From: Pacificispira sp040217575
Lineage (GTDB): Bacteria; Pseudomonadota; Alphaproteobacteria; UBA8366; Aestuariispiraceae
Assembly (NCBI GenBank): GCA_040217575.1
Contig: JAVJPW010000002.1
Coordinates: 897,745 to 961,744 of the forward strand
DNA: 64,000 nucleotides
Direction of reading: 5' to 3'
Below are positions 44,572 to 51,138 of the stretch, one piece after another. The translations under genes were made by a program, and so were the position numbers. Every line of letters starts with the position of its first letter. Position 1 is the first letter of the stretch. Below the pieces are notes generated by a model. It did not search any database. It saw only the letters and a program-made list of their open reading frames with translations, and was not told the origin of the DNA.

Positions 44572-44757
44572 ATGGAAGAAGTGAAGATTGAGCGACTTTT
44601 GGTCAGCGTGGAAGAGGCTGGCATTGCGTTATCAGTAGGCCGATCGACAGTTTGGAAGTTGATTAATTCCGGAAATCTTCAAACTAGAAAAATTGGACGG
44701 CGTCGACTCGTGACGGTAGAGTCTGTCCAGTCAGTTGCCAAACGCGGCGCTGCCTAA
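44572..44757 (+). CDS. AlpA/excisionase-like small helix-turn-helix protein
   Basis: 61 residues from ATG 44572 (TGTGGAG before it). It has the winged-HTH excisionase pattern: LLVSVEEAGIALSVGRSTVWKLI..GNLQTRKIGRRRLVTVESV. Such proteins act as recombination directionality factors or transcription activators of phage and P4-like integrases. The next gene starts 20 bp later. In this island it is the best candidate for the excision factor. Confidence 0.8.
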   Translation: MEEVKIERLLVSVEEAGIALSVGRSTVWKLINSGNLQTRKIGRRRLVTVESVQSVAKRGAA

Positions 44758-44777
44758 TCCGGGTGCAGGCAAACTTA

Positions 44778-45536
44778 ATGCCCCGCGATTTCCAGGCTGA
44801 GGTCGACTCGGACGGCTGGGTTGCCCTGTTTTCGACCAAACTAAAACTGATCGAGGTCGTCACGGCAGACCGCCGGTTACGCGAGGCGGATCTGCGTACG
44901 TTACTCAGTTTAATAAACCACGCCAACGCGAGAACTGGCTTGGCTTGGCCATCTGTAGCGCGACTTGCTCAAAAAACCGGTCTGAAGACTCGTTCTGTCC
45001 AGGTGGCAATTTCACGTCTTGCAGAACTGGGATACGTCGATCGCGCAATCAACGCTGGCAGAGGCGGATCAAACCTTTATACCGTCAGATGGAGCACAAA
45101 TTCATGCGCCCCTGAATCACTGTACACCCCCGCACCGCTAAGCACCGGGGAGCGAACCACTGATCGTCACTCCCCTGCATCGGGATGTGCCAACTCCCTG
45201 CACCACCATTCACCCAAACTGGTGAAGGAAAGAACCACTGAATTAGTGCAAGGGAACAAGGCCGACCCGGTTATCCCGGATCGGCAGCCGATCCATCCCG
45301 CTGACAGACGGCTCTGGGAGGCCATTGGTGTTGCCATGAATCGCGAACCCGGAAGTCATCGAAGAATTGCTAAGGATGTCGGAGTTACCTTTGCGTCATT
45401 CCAGCGGTGGCGTGTTCACCGAGATAGCCATGAACTTAACGAAGTCCAAAGGGCGCTCTTAGAAAATCACCCAACAATTCAGCAAATCCTGCAACAGGAC
45501 ACTTCCTCGAAAACTAAGAGCCCTGCCGACAGGTAA
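44778..45536 (+). CDS. Helix-turn-helix domain protein of the island
   Basis: 252 residues from ATG 44778; a GTG at 44763 is possible but has no ribosome site. An N-terminal winged HTH (HTH_36-like) is seen at residues 25-105 (LRTLLSLINHANARTGLAWP, then TGLKTRSVQVAISRLAELGY). The middle is Ser/Pro/His-rich and probably unstructured. The C-terminal about 70 residues contain a second helical segment (RRIAKDVGVTFASFQRW) that looks like another HTH. Proteins like this occur as replication-initiation or regulatory proteins on small mobile elements. Exact role not known. Confidence 0.7.
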   Translation: MPRDFQAEVDSDGWVALFSTKLKLIEVVTADRRLREADLRTLLSLINHANARTGLAWPSVARLAQKTGLKTRSVQVAISRLAELGYVDRAINAGRGGSNLYTVRWSTNSCAPESLYTPAPLSTGERTTDRHSPASGCANSLHHHSPKLVKERTTELVQGNKADPVIPDRQPIHPADRRLWEAIGVAMNREPGSHRRIAKDVGVTFASFQRWRVHRDSHELNEVQRALLENHPTIQQILQQDTSSKTKSPADR

Positions 45537-45636
45537 CATCCCTCTCGCTGGTAGGTGCAATGGGTTCGATATTCCATGGTTAGATAGTTTGTTCTCCCCA
45601 CCCACACCGTTAACCACCGTATTTTGCGGAGCTCTC

Positions 45637-46053
45637 ATGCCAATCCATCGCAATTCCCGAGGTCAGTTTCTGCCTGGCAACAGCGGTCGGAAACGTGGTG
45701 CTCTAGGTCGCGTTTCGAAGGTAGTGCGATCCGCATTAGAGGAGGGCGCAGTCGACGCTGCTGCAACGCTTACAGAGGCCGCCCGCAGTGGTGACGTGAA
45801 GGCCGCCTTGGCGATTATCCGGCTTGTTAGTCCACCGCCGCGGGATCGCTTGATCGCAGTTGACATTCCTGTTCTCAAAAAAGCGTTGGACGCACCACAG
45901 GCAATTGCCGCGATTGCTGCGGCCGCGGCGAGGGCGGAGATCACGGCCTCTGAAGCCGCGTCATTAACGGACCTGGTAGACCATTGGCGGACCGCTCACG
46001 AATTGGCGGATTTGGAGCAACGAATCAAACACCTAGAGGAGCGCGAAAGATGA
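45637..46053 (+). CDS. Hypothetical island protein, DUF5681-like N-terminus
   Basis: 138 residues from ATG 45637, with GGAG 5 nt upstream. The first 25 residues (NSRGQFLPGNSGRKRGA) resemble the basic Gly/Pro-rich start of DUF5681-type proteins found in phages and islands. The rest is Ala-rich and helical, ending in a charged coiled-coil (LADLEQRIKHLEERER). It overlaps the next gene by 4 nt (ATGA at 46050-46053), so both are translated together. Function unknown. Confidence 0.65.
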   Translation: MPIHRNSRGQFLPGNSGRKRGALGRVSKVVRSALEEGAVDAAATLTEAARSGDVKAALAIIRLVSPPPRDRLIAVDIPVLKKALDAPQAIAAIAAAAARAEITASEAASLTDLVDHWRTAHELADLEQRIKHLEERER

Positions 46054-46358
46054 CAAGCATTGAAACGAGGTTGGAGCGTTTGGAGCGAAAAATGGCTAAA
46101 GTTGATCCTACGCTACTAGCGAAAGCGATGGTGAGCGCTTCCCAGGGGCAGTGGCCAGGCGATCCTTCCCTTGCCGAACTTGTCTCTGCGCATCGCTTCT
46201 CGCTTCTCGCGATTGAAGTTGTCCAGACGGGAGTAGACGGCGAGCCAGATATCGAATCTATTGCCAAACAATCTGATCTGGGCATCCTGACTCAAGACGA
46301 ATTGGACTTTATCAAGTCCGCTATTCCTCCGAAGTGCTTTGGACATGGTGCCAATTGA
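46050..46358 (+). CDS. Hypothetical small protein of the island
   Basis: 102 residues from the ATG overlapping the previous stop. It begins with a heptad-like stretch (IETRLERLERKMAKV), which may pair with the coiled-coil end of the preceding protein. No recognised domain. It is the last plus-strand gene of the island and faces the HEPN-motif gene across 31 bp. Confidence 0.6.
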   Translation: MTSIETRLERLERKMAKVDPTLLAKAMVSASQGQWPGDPSLAELVSAHRFSLLAIEVVQTGVDGEPDIESIAKQSDLGILTQDELDFIKSAIPPKCFGHGAN

Positions 46359-46389
46359 TCAGAAGGGGGAGAAGCAAATGCACCTAGCT

Positions 46390-47244
46390 TTACGGTGTGC
46401 TGCCCAAAAAGTCGTTGACTGCTGTATCGATGGTCAACTCAGTCAGGTCGGCTCCAAAGTCAGTAAGGATCTGTTTTCGAGCCTTTCTTGAAAGGCGAGC
46501 GTGGTTTCCTCTGAGCTCAGGTCTATTGTTCCAAAATCGTTGAATCACCGTTTTCATTACAACGTCCTGATCTAGGGATTCGGCGAACAGCCGGTCAATC
46601 TCTTTGACGCAAATCCGATTGAGATTTGATAGAGAGATTGCATTCTCAAACGTGAGAGGTTGCTGCGGAGTATTCTGGAAGTCGAATTGTCCTAGCTCTG
46701 CAGGTTTGCCTTCCCAAAACAGTTTGAGCCTAGCTGCGTTATCACTCGCGAACTGGGAGAACTTTGGAGAAGATGTTGAGTGCACGTGCGAAATACTATT
46801 CCTTAGGTGACGCAGATATCCAACTGTAATGAAGAAACCTGCCTCTGGTGGAGACTGTAGCCAACGACTCAGTCGTGCAAGAAGCTGATCTTCGATCGCA
46901 TCTCTCTTTAGGCTGTCTTCTGGTGAGGGTTGGATTTCCTTCCTCAGATCTTGGACTTGTTCATAATAAGCGAGTGCGTGCTCGAAACCAAAAACGACCG
47001 CCACTTCTGCAAGTGTATTTTCAGTATCTTGTGAAAACCTTGGCAAGTCTGAGCCCAGCCTATGGATCCTCGACGCATACGGATTGTTTGGAAATATTTC
47101 GGTCGTATACGCATCGGGCTGGGATAACGAAGTCGAGTGTATATGACTTGATAGCTCGTGTTGAGCCATAGCCATAAAACATAGCTGATCGTTTACAGAG
47201 GTAAGTCGTTCAAGAAAGTTCTGACATGTTGGTGTCTTCCGCAT
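46390..47244 (-). CDS. Hypothetical protein with HEPN-type RNxxxH motif
   Basis: 284 residues from ATG 47244 (AGGA 8 nt before); the frame is open to a TTG further upstream. It is mainly helical. The segment GYLRHLRNSISHVHS, near residue 160, carries R-N-x-x-x-H, the catalytic pattern of HEPN ribonucleases such as those in abortive-infection proteins. The remainder matches no family I recognise. It is transcribed opposite to the rest of the island cargo, between the coiled-coil genes and the right att site. If HEPN is right, it may be an RNase toxin or defence effector; the call rests on one short motif. Confidence 0.55.
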   Translation of the reverse strand: MRKTPTCQNFLERLTSVNDQLCFMAMAQHELSSHIHSTSLSQPDAYTTEIFPNNPYASRIHRLGSDLPRFSQDTENTLAEVAVVFGFEHALAYYEQVQDLRKEIQPSPEDSLKRDAIEDQLLARLSRWLQSPPEAGFFITVGYLRHLRNSISHVHSTSSPKFSQFASDNAARLKLFWEGKPAELGQFDFQNTPQQPLTFENAISLSNLNRICVKEIDRLFAESLDQDVVMKTVIQRFWNNRPELRGNHARLSRKARKQILTDFGADLTELTIDTAVNDFLGSTP

Positions 47245-47348
47245 AGTTTTGTCCTGCACACTCAGATTGCGATTTTGCAATGTTGAGAACGAAAAACCCG
47301 ATTGGGCAAGACGAAGCCACCCAACTCATTGATCTATGTGAACCGATA

Positions 47349-47366
47349 TGTGGGACGGAATGTGGG
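47349..47366. repeat. Right copy of the 18-bp arm-type repeat
   Basis: TGTGGGACGGAATGTGGG, identical to 38576-38593. It lies 59 bp inside the right att core, while the left copy is 121 bp inside attL. Both copies point the same way. It is probably bound by integrase or its directionality factor. Confidence 0.65.
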
Positions 47367-47424
47367 ATGCGCCTAAGTGGCGTCCCAGACATCCAAATCA
47401 AATCAATTTCTTACGAAAAATCAG

Positions 47425-47438
47425 TGGCGGAGAGAGGG
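47425..47438 (+). repeat. attR: right copy of the 14-bp integration core
   Basis: TGGCGGAGAGAGGG, identical to 38442-38455. Here it is the minus-strand 3' end of tRNA-Ser (encoded CCA, discriminator G and acceptor-stem strand), so the tRNA stays whole after integration. Confidence 0.88.
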
Positions 47439-47514
47439 GGATTCGAACCCCCGAGGGGCTTCCACCCCAACACGATTTCCAGTCGTGCGCCTTAAACCGC
47501 TCGGCCATCTCTCC
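47425..47514 (-). tRNA. tRNA-Ser (anticodon GGA)
   Basis: 90 nt with CCA encoded. The 7-bp acceptor stem pairs GGAGAGA with TCTCTCC; the D-loop is followed by the anticodon arm CACGA-CTGGAAA-TCGTG with anticodon GGA, then the long variable arm of class II tRNAs and T arm GGGGGTTCGAATCCCCC. It reads UCC/UCU codons. Its 3' end is the integration site of the island. Confidence 0.97.
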
Positions 47515-47744
47515 GGATCATGCCGGCCCCGGTTCGCGGTTGCGATCAGGGCATCGGCGCCATCGTTTTTCAAAGGCGGCGGACCATAACCGAGGCATCG
47601 GATTCGGGCAAGCGCCGGATCGGTCCCTGGGCGGGAAAAAATGCGATAAATTGCAGCATTTCAGAGTTTTGGACCGATCAGCAATCCGTGCTAGTCTGCG
47701 CGCGCGCCGGTTCCGCGCAAACCAGATCGGGAAGGCAGTATTTT

Positions 47745-48074
47745 ATGGCGATCCTTCGGTTCCTGGGCAGGGTGATGATCATCCTTTCCGTCGCGCTGAC
47801 TGCCATCGGCGTCTTTGTCTGGCTGGACGGACGGGGAAATCAGCCCGCGGGGCAGGTCTGGTTCGACATGCATCAGTTTTCGCTGAATTATGCGCAGGTG
47901 ATCGTTCAGCGACATCTGGGGCTGGAAAGCTTCTGGTTCGACCAGGTGCTGCCCTATTTGCAGCGCCCGGCGTGGGAAGCAATCCTGTGGGGGGTCATCG
48001 CGACACTGGTCGCGGGCGGTTTCCTGTTGTGGCTGGGTCGGGCGCGCCGCCGGCGCCGGACGGGGGGGCTTTAG
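47745..48074 (+). CDS. Small membrane protein, unknown function
   Basis: 109 residues from ATG 47745 (GAAGG upstream). Two hydrophobic helices are visible, at about residues 7-27 (VMIILSVALTAIGVFVWL) and 81-101 (LWGVIATLVAGGFLLWLG), with an Arg-rich C-terminus (RARRRRRTGG) that should stay in the cytoplasm. The family is not recognised. It is convergent with lepA, which ends 30 bp downstream, and lies just outside the island on the tRNA side. Confidence 0.65.
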   Translation: MAILRFLGRVMIILSVALTAIGVFVWLDGRGNQPAGQVWFDMHQFSLNYAQVIVQRHLGLESFWFDQVLPYLQRPAWEAILWGVIATLVAGGFLLWLGRARRRRRTGGL

Positions 48075-48104
48075 TCCCGCGCTGACGACCCTCGCAGCGG
48101 GTGG

Positions 48105-49910
48105 TCAGTTGTCGCCCATCTTGAGCGCTTCCAGAAAGGCCGACTGCGGAATATCCACCTTGCCGAACTGGCGCATGCGCTTTTTGCCTTCCTTCTGCTT
48201 CTCCAGAAGTTTGCGTTTGCGCGTTATATCCCCGCCATAGCATTTCGCGGTCACGTCCTTGCGCAGCGCGCCCAGCGTTTCGCGCGCGATGATCTTGCCT
48301 CCGATCGCCGCCTGCAGGGCGACCTTGAACAGCTGTCGCGGGATCAGGTCCTTGAGCCGCGAGCAGATGTGGCGCCCGCGATATTCGGCCTGGGTCTTGT
48401 GGACGATCATGGCAAGCGCGTCGACCGGGTCGCCGTTGATCAAGATGGAAACCTTGACCAGTTCGCCGTCGCGATACCCGATCATTTCATAGTCGAAGGA
48501 GGCATAGCCGCGGCTGACCGACTTCAGGCGGTCATAGAAGTCGAACACAACTTCGTTCAGCGGCAGGTCATAGACGACCATGGCCCGGTCGCCGACATAG
48601 GTCAGTTCCTTCTGTTCCCCGCGCTTTTCCGTGCACAGCGTCAGGACCGGCCCCAGATAGTCGTCCGGCACCATGATGGTCGCCTTGATCCACGGTTCCT
48701 GGATGTTCTCGATATAGGTGACGTCCGGGAAGTCGGCCGGATTATGCAGGTCGATCTCCTCTCCGTTCGTCAGCTTGATCTTGTAGACGACCGACGGCGC
48801 GGTGGAGATAAGGTCCAGATCATATTCCCGGTTCAGCCGTTCCTGAATGATTTCCAGATGCAGAAGACCCAGGAAGCCGCAGCGGAAGCCGAAGCCGAGC
48901 GCCGCCGAGGTTTCCATTTCCGAATGGAAACTGGAATCATTCAGCGCCAGCTTTGCCATGGCCTCGCGCAGGGCCTCGAACTCCGAGGAATCGACCGGGA
49001 ACAGACCGCAGAAGACCACCGGGACCGTCGGTTTGAAGCCGGGCAGGGGACGGTCGGTCGGTCGTTTTTCTTCGGTAATCGTGTCCCCGATCCGGCAGTC
49101 GGCGACGGTTTTGATCCCTGCGGTGATGAAACCCATTTCGCCGGGGCCCAGACTGTCGACCACCAGCCCCTTGGGCGTAAAGACACCGACCCGATCGACA
49201 TCATAGGCGGCGCCGGTGGAAAGCAGGCGGATCTTCTGACCCTTCTTGATCGTGCCTTCCACGACACGGATCAGGGTCACGACACCCAGATAGGCGTCAT
49301 ACCAGCTGTCAACCAGCATGGCGCGCAGGGGCGCCGTCGCATCCTCGATCGGCGGCGGGGGCAGACGGGTGACCAGCGCTTCCAGCAATGCGTCGATTCC
49401 GACGCCCGACTTGGCTGAAATTTCCAGCGCATCGGCACAGTCCAGGCCGATGACGTCTTCGACCTGGCGCTTAACGCGTTCCGGTTCCGCCGCTGGCAGG
49501 TCAATCTTGTTCAGGACCGGCAGAATTTCCAGGTCGTTGTCCAGCGCCAGATAGACGTTGGCCAGTGTCTGTGCCTCCACCCCTTGTGACGCGTCGACGA
49601 CCAGCAGGGCGCCTTCACATGCGGCGAGCGACCGGCTGACCTCGTACGAGAAATCGACATGGCCGGGCGTGTCCATCAGGTTCAGCGTATAACGGACGCC
49701 ATCCTTCGCAGTATAGAGAAGGCGCACCGTCTGGGCCTTGATCGTGATGCCGCGTTCCCGCTCGATATCCATGGAATCGAGCACCTGTTCCTTCATCTCC
49801 CGATTGGTCAGTCCGCCGCACTGCTGGATCAGTCGGTCCGCCAGTGTCGACTTGCCATGGTCGATATGGGCAATGATGGAAAAGTTGCGGATATGGCTTT
49901 GGTCGGTCAT
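48105..49910 (-). CDS. lepA: Elongation factor 4 (LepA), back-translocating GTPase
   Basis: 601 residues, the normal length. G1 is IAHIDHGKSTLAD, G3 is DTPGHVDFSYEV, G4 is LNKIDLP. Domains II, III and V follow, and the LepA-specific C-terminal domain ends KVDIPQSAFLEALKMG. It acts on the ribosome, moving mistranslocated tRNAs back. It is a single-copy core gene; the lone DmsC-like gene is upstream on the same strand. Confidence 0.98.
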   Translation of the reverse strand: MTDQSHIRNFSIIAHIDHGKSTLADRLIQQCGGLTNREMKEQVLDSMDIERERGITIKAQTVRLLYTAKDGVRYTLNLMDTPGHVDFSYEVSRSLAACEGALLVVDASQGVEAQTLANVYLALDNDLEILPVLNKIDLPAAEPERVKRQVEDVIGLDCADALEISAKSGVGIDALLEALVTRLPPPPIEDATAPLRAMLVDSWYDAYLGVVTLIRVVEGTIKKGQKIRLLSTGAAYDVDRVGVFTPKGLVVDSLGPGEMGFITAGIKTVADCRIGDTITEEKRPTDRPLPGFKPTVPVVFCGLFPVDSSEFEALREAMAKLALNDSSFHSEMETSAALGFGFRCGFLGLLHLEIIQERLNREYDLDLISTAPSVVYKIKLTNGEEIDLHNPADFPDVTYIENIQEPWIKATIMVPDDYLGPVLTLCTEKRGEQKELTYVGDRAMVVYDLPLNEVVFDFYDRLKSVSRGYASFDYEMIGYRDGELVKVSILINGDPVDALAMIVHKTQAEYRGRHICSRLKDLIPRQLFKVALQAAIGGKIIARETLGALRKDVTAKCYGGDITRKRKLLEKQKEGKKRMRQFGKVDIPQSAFLEALKMGDN

Positions 49911-50015
49911 CTGTTACGTGCTTTCGGCGCCCGGAAATCGGGGGTTCAACTGGCGCGGAAAATAGGGCCTGGCGAGGTCCCTGACAACTTCGATTCTGGT
50001 CGGTGTCAGGCCGGG

Positions 50016-50966
50016 TCAGACGGACGGTTCGCCGTAATACAGCGTTACCGCGTGCTTGGCTTCGGCGAAGAAAAGATAGCGTTCCGCAAACAGGCCGACG
50101 GCGCCGGTCACAAGCGCCAGTCCGATCAGACCCAGCGCCGCCATGCCGTCGGAATAGCCGGCGAACAGGATGCCCAGCATCGGAAAGACAAAGCCCCAGA
50201 TCAGCGCAATCCGGCGCAGGCGGGCGGCATGCCGCCGGGCCACCCGAAACCCCATTTCGTCCAGCAGATAGTTGGTCCCCTCATGCGGCGGTTCCAGTGG
50301 CTTTACCCGACCCAGGCCGCCCAGGCCCGTCGCGCTTTCGGCGGTCGATCGGGGCGCCGCGCGCCCGACGGCGCGCCAATATGCCAGCTTGGACGCCAGC
50401 CCGACCAGCAGCAGAATGGAAGCCGCGTTCATCATCCCTTCGTTCAGGAACCCGAAAACAACCGCCAGAGCACAAATCAGGACGGCACCGGAACCAAGCG
50501 CAAGGGTCGCATAGCAGACCGGGGTCCAGGCCGTGGACCAGGCCGGCACAGTCTTCAGCGACGCATAGATCATGGCCGTGCACAGGACCGTCACCGCTGC
50601 ACAGGCCGCGGTGACAGCCCCCAGCGCCGGTTGCCAAGGTTCGGTCAGGTCGGGGAAATAGACCCGCCCCGCGCAATAGGCGGCCATGGGCACAAAGGTC
50701 AGAATTGCCATAACACCTTCCCGGCTCAGCCAGGACGTGCGCCATTGGCTGAGCGCGCGCCACGCCCGTTCGGGGTGACCCAAGTGAAAGGTCGACGCCA
50801 GAAGTCCGCCCGATATCAGGACGAAAGCCGTGCCGATACCAGCCAGCGTCACGGCCATGTCCGTCGGAATCCAGCCCGCAAGATCCATCAGCGCGAACAG
50901 GATCAACAGGCCGTAGCCGGCACCGGACGCGGTGGTGAAAAGGATGACGGATTTGGCCGGATGCAT
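50016..50966 (-). CDS. DmsC-like membrane anchor subunit (lone)
   Basis: 316 residues from ATG 50966 (MHPAKSVILFTTASGAGYGL, where DmsC proteins usually begin); ATG 50981 is an alternative. About eight hydrophobic helices. The family segment FHLGHPERAWRALSQWRTSW, between helices 2 and 3, is well conserved. DmsC anchors a molybdopterin/iron-sulfur oxidoreductase in the inner membrane and exchanges electrons with quinol. No dmsA or dmsB lies nearby in this window, so its catalytic partners must be elsewhere or lost. It sits between lepA and rpoC. Confidence 0.82.
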   Translation of the reverse strand: MHPAKSVILFTTASGAGYGLLILFALMDLAGWIPTDMAVTLAGIGTAFVLISGGLLASTFHLGHPERAWRALSQWRTSWLSREGVMAILTFVPMAAYCAGRVYFPDLTEPWQPALGAVTAACAAVTVLCTAMIYASLKTVPAWSTAWTPVCYATLALGSGAVLICALAVVFGFLNEGMMNAASILLLVGLASKLAYWRAVGRAAPRSTAESATGLGGLGRVKPLEPPHEGTNYLLDEMGFRVARRHAARLRRIALIWGFVFPMLGILFAGYSDGMAALGLIGLALVTGAVGLFAERYLFFAEAKHAVTLYYGEPSV

Positions 50967-51080
50967 GGTCGGAAACCCCATTGGAAACGCTCGGCAATTC
51001 TTCCCATTTCCGTCGCGTTGTGACAAGGGCGACCGATAAGTCCAGTTGGGCCGGCTGCCCACAGGGATTATTGGTCAAAA

Positions 51081-51107
51081 GAAAAAAGCCCCGGCAATGC
51101 CGGGACC
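51081..51107 (-). terminator. Rho-independent terminator of the rpoBC operon
   Basis: Read on the minus strand: CCCGGC-ATT-GCCGGG stem followed by CTTTTTT, starting about 32 nt after the rpoC stop. Compact GC stem and a U-run of six, in the expected place. Confidence 0.85.
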
Positions 51108-51138
51108 CTTTTCCTTGTCCTGATTGGATTTGGCGGTG

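Larger units (their letters stand above)
38442..47438. mobile_element. Integrated genomic island in tRNA-Ser(GGA)
   Basis: About 9.0 kb between 14-bp direct repeats. It carries a tyrosine integrase at the left end, an AlpA-like regulator, an HTH protein, a methyltransferase-helicase/nuclease-Vsr set and a HEPN-motif protein. The DNA is plainly AT-richer than its flanks. No conjugation, capsid or terminase gene is visible, so it is a small integrative element that either moves with a helper or is a cargo island. The integrase lies at the end away from the tRNA gene, which is less usual. Confidence 0.87.

Noticed and set aside
47349..47366. The 18-bp repeats as the attachment cores themselves
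   Set aside because: They lie inside the island and do not overlap the tRNA; the 14-bp repeats that copy the tRNA end are the better cores.
38442..47438. CRISPR array or prophage
   Set aside because: No short regularly spaced repeats, and no capsid, portal, terminase, tail or lysis genes; the integrase and AlpA-like gene fit a small island instead.
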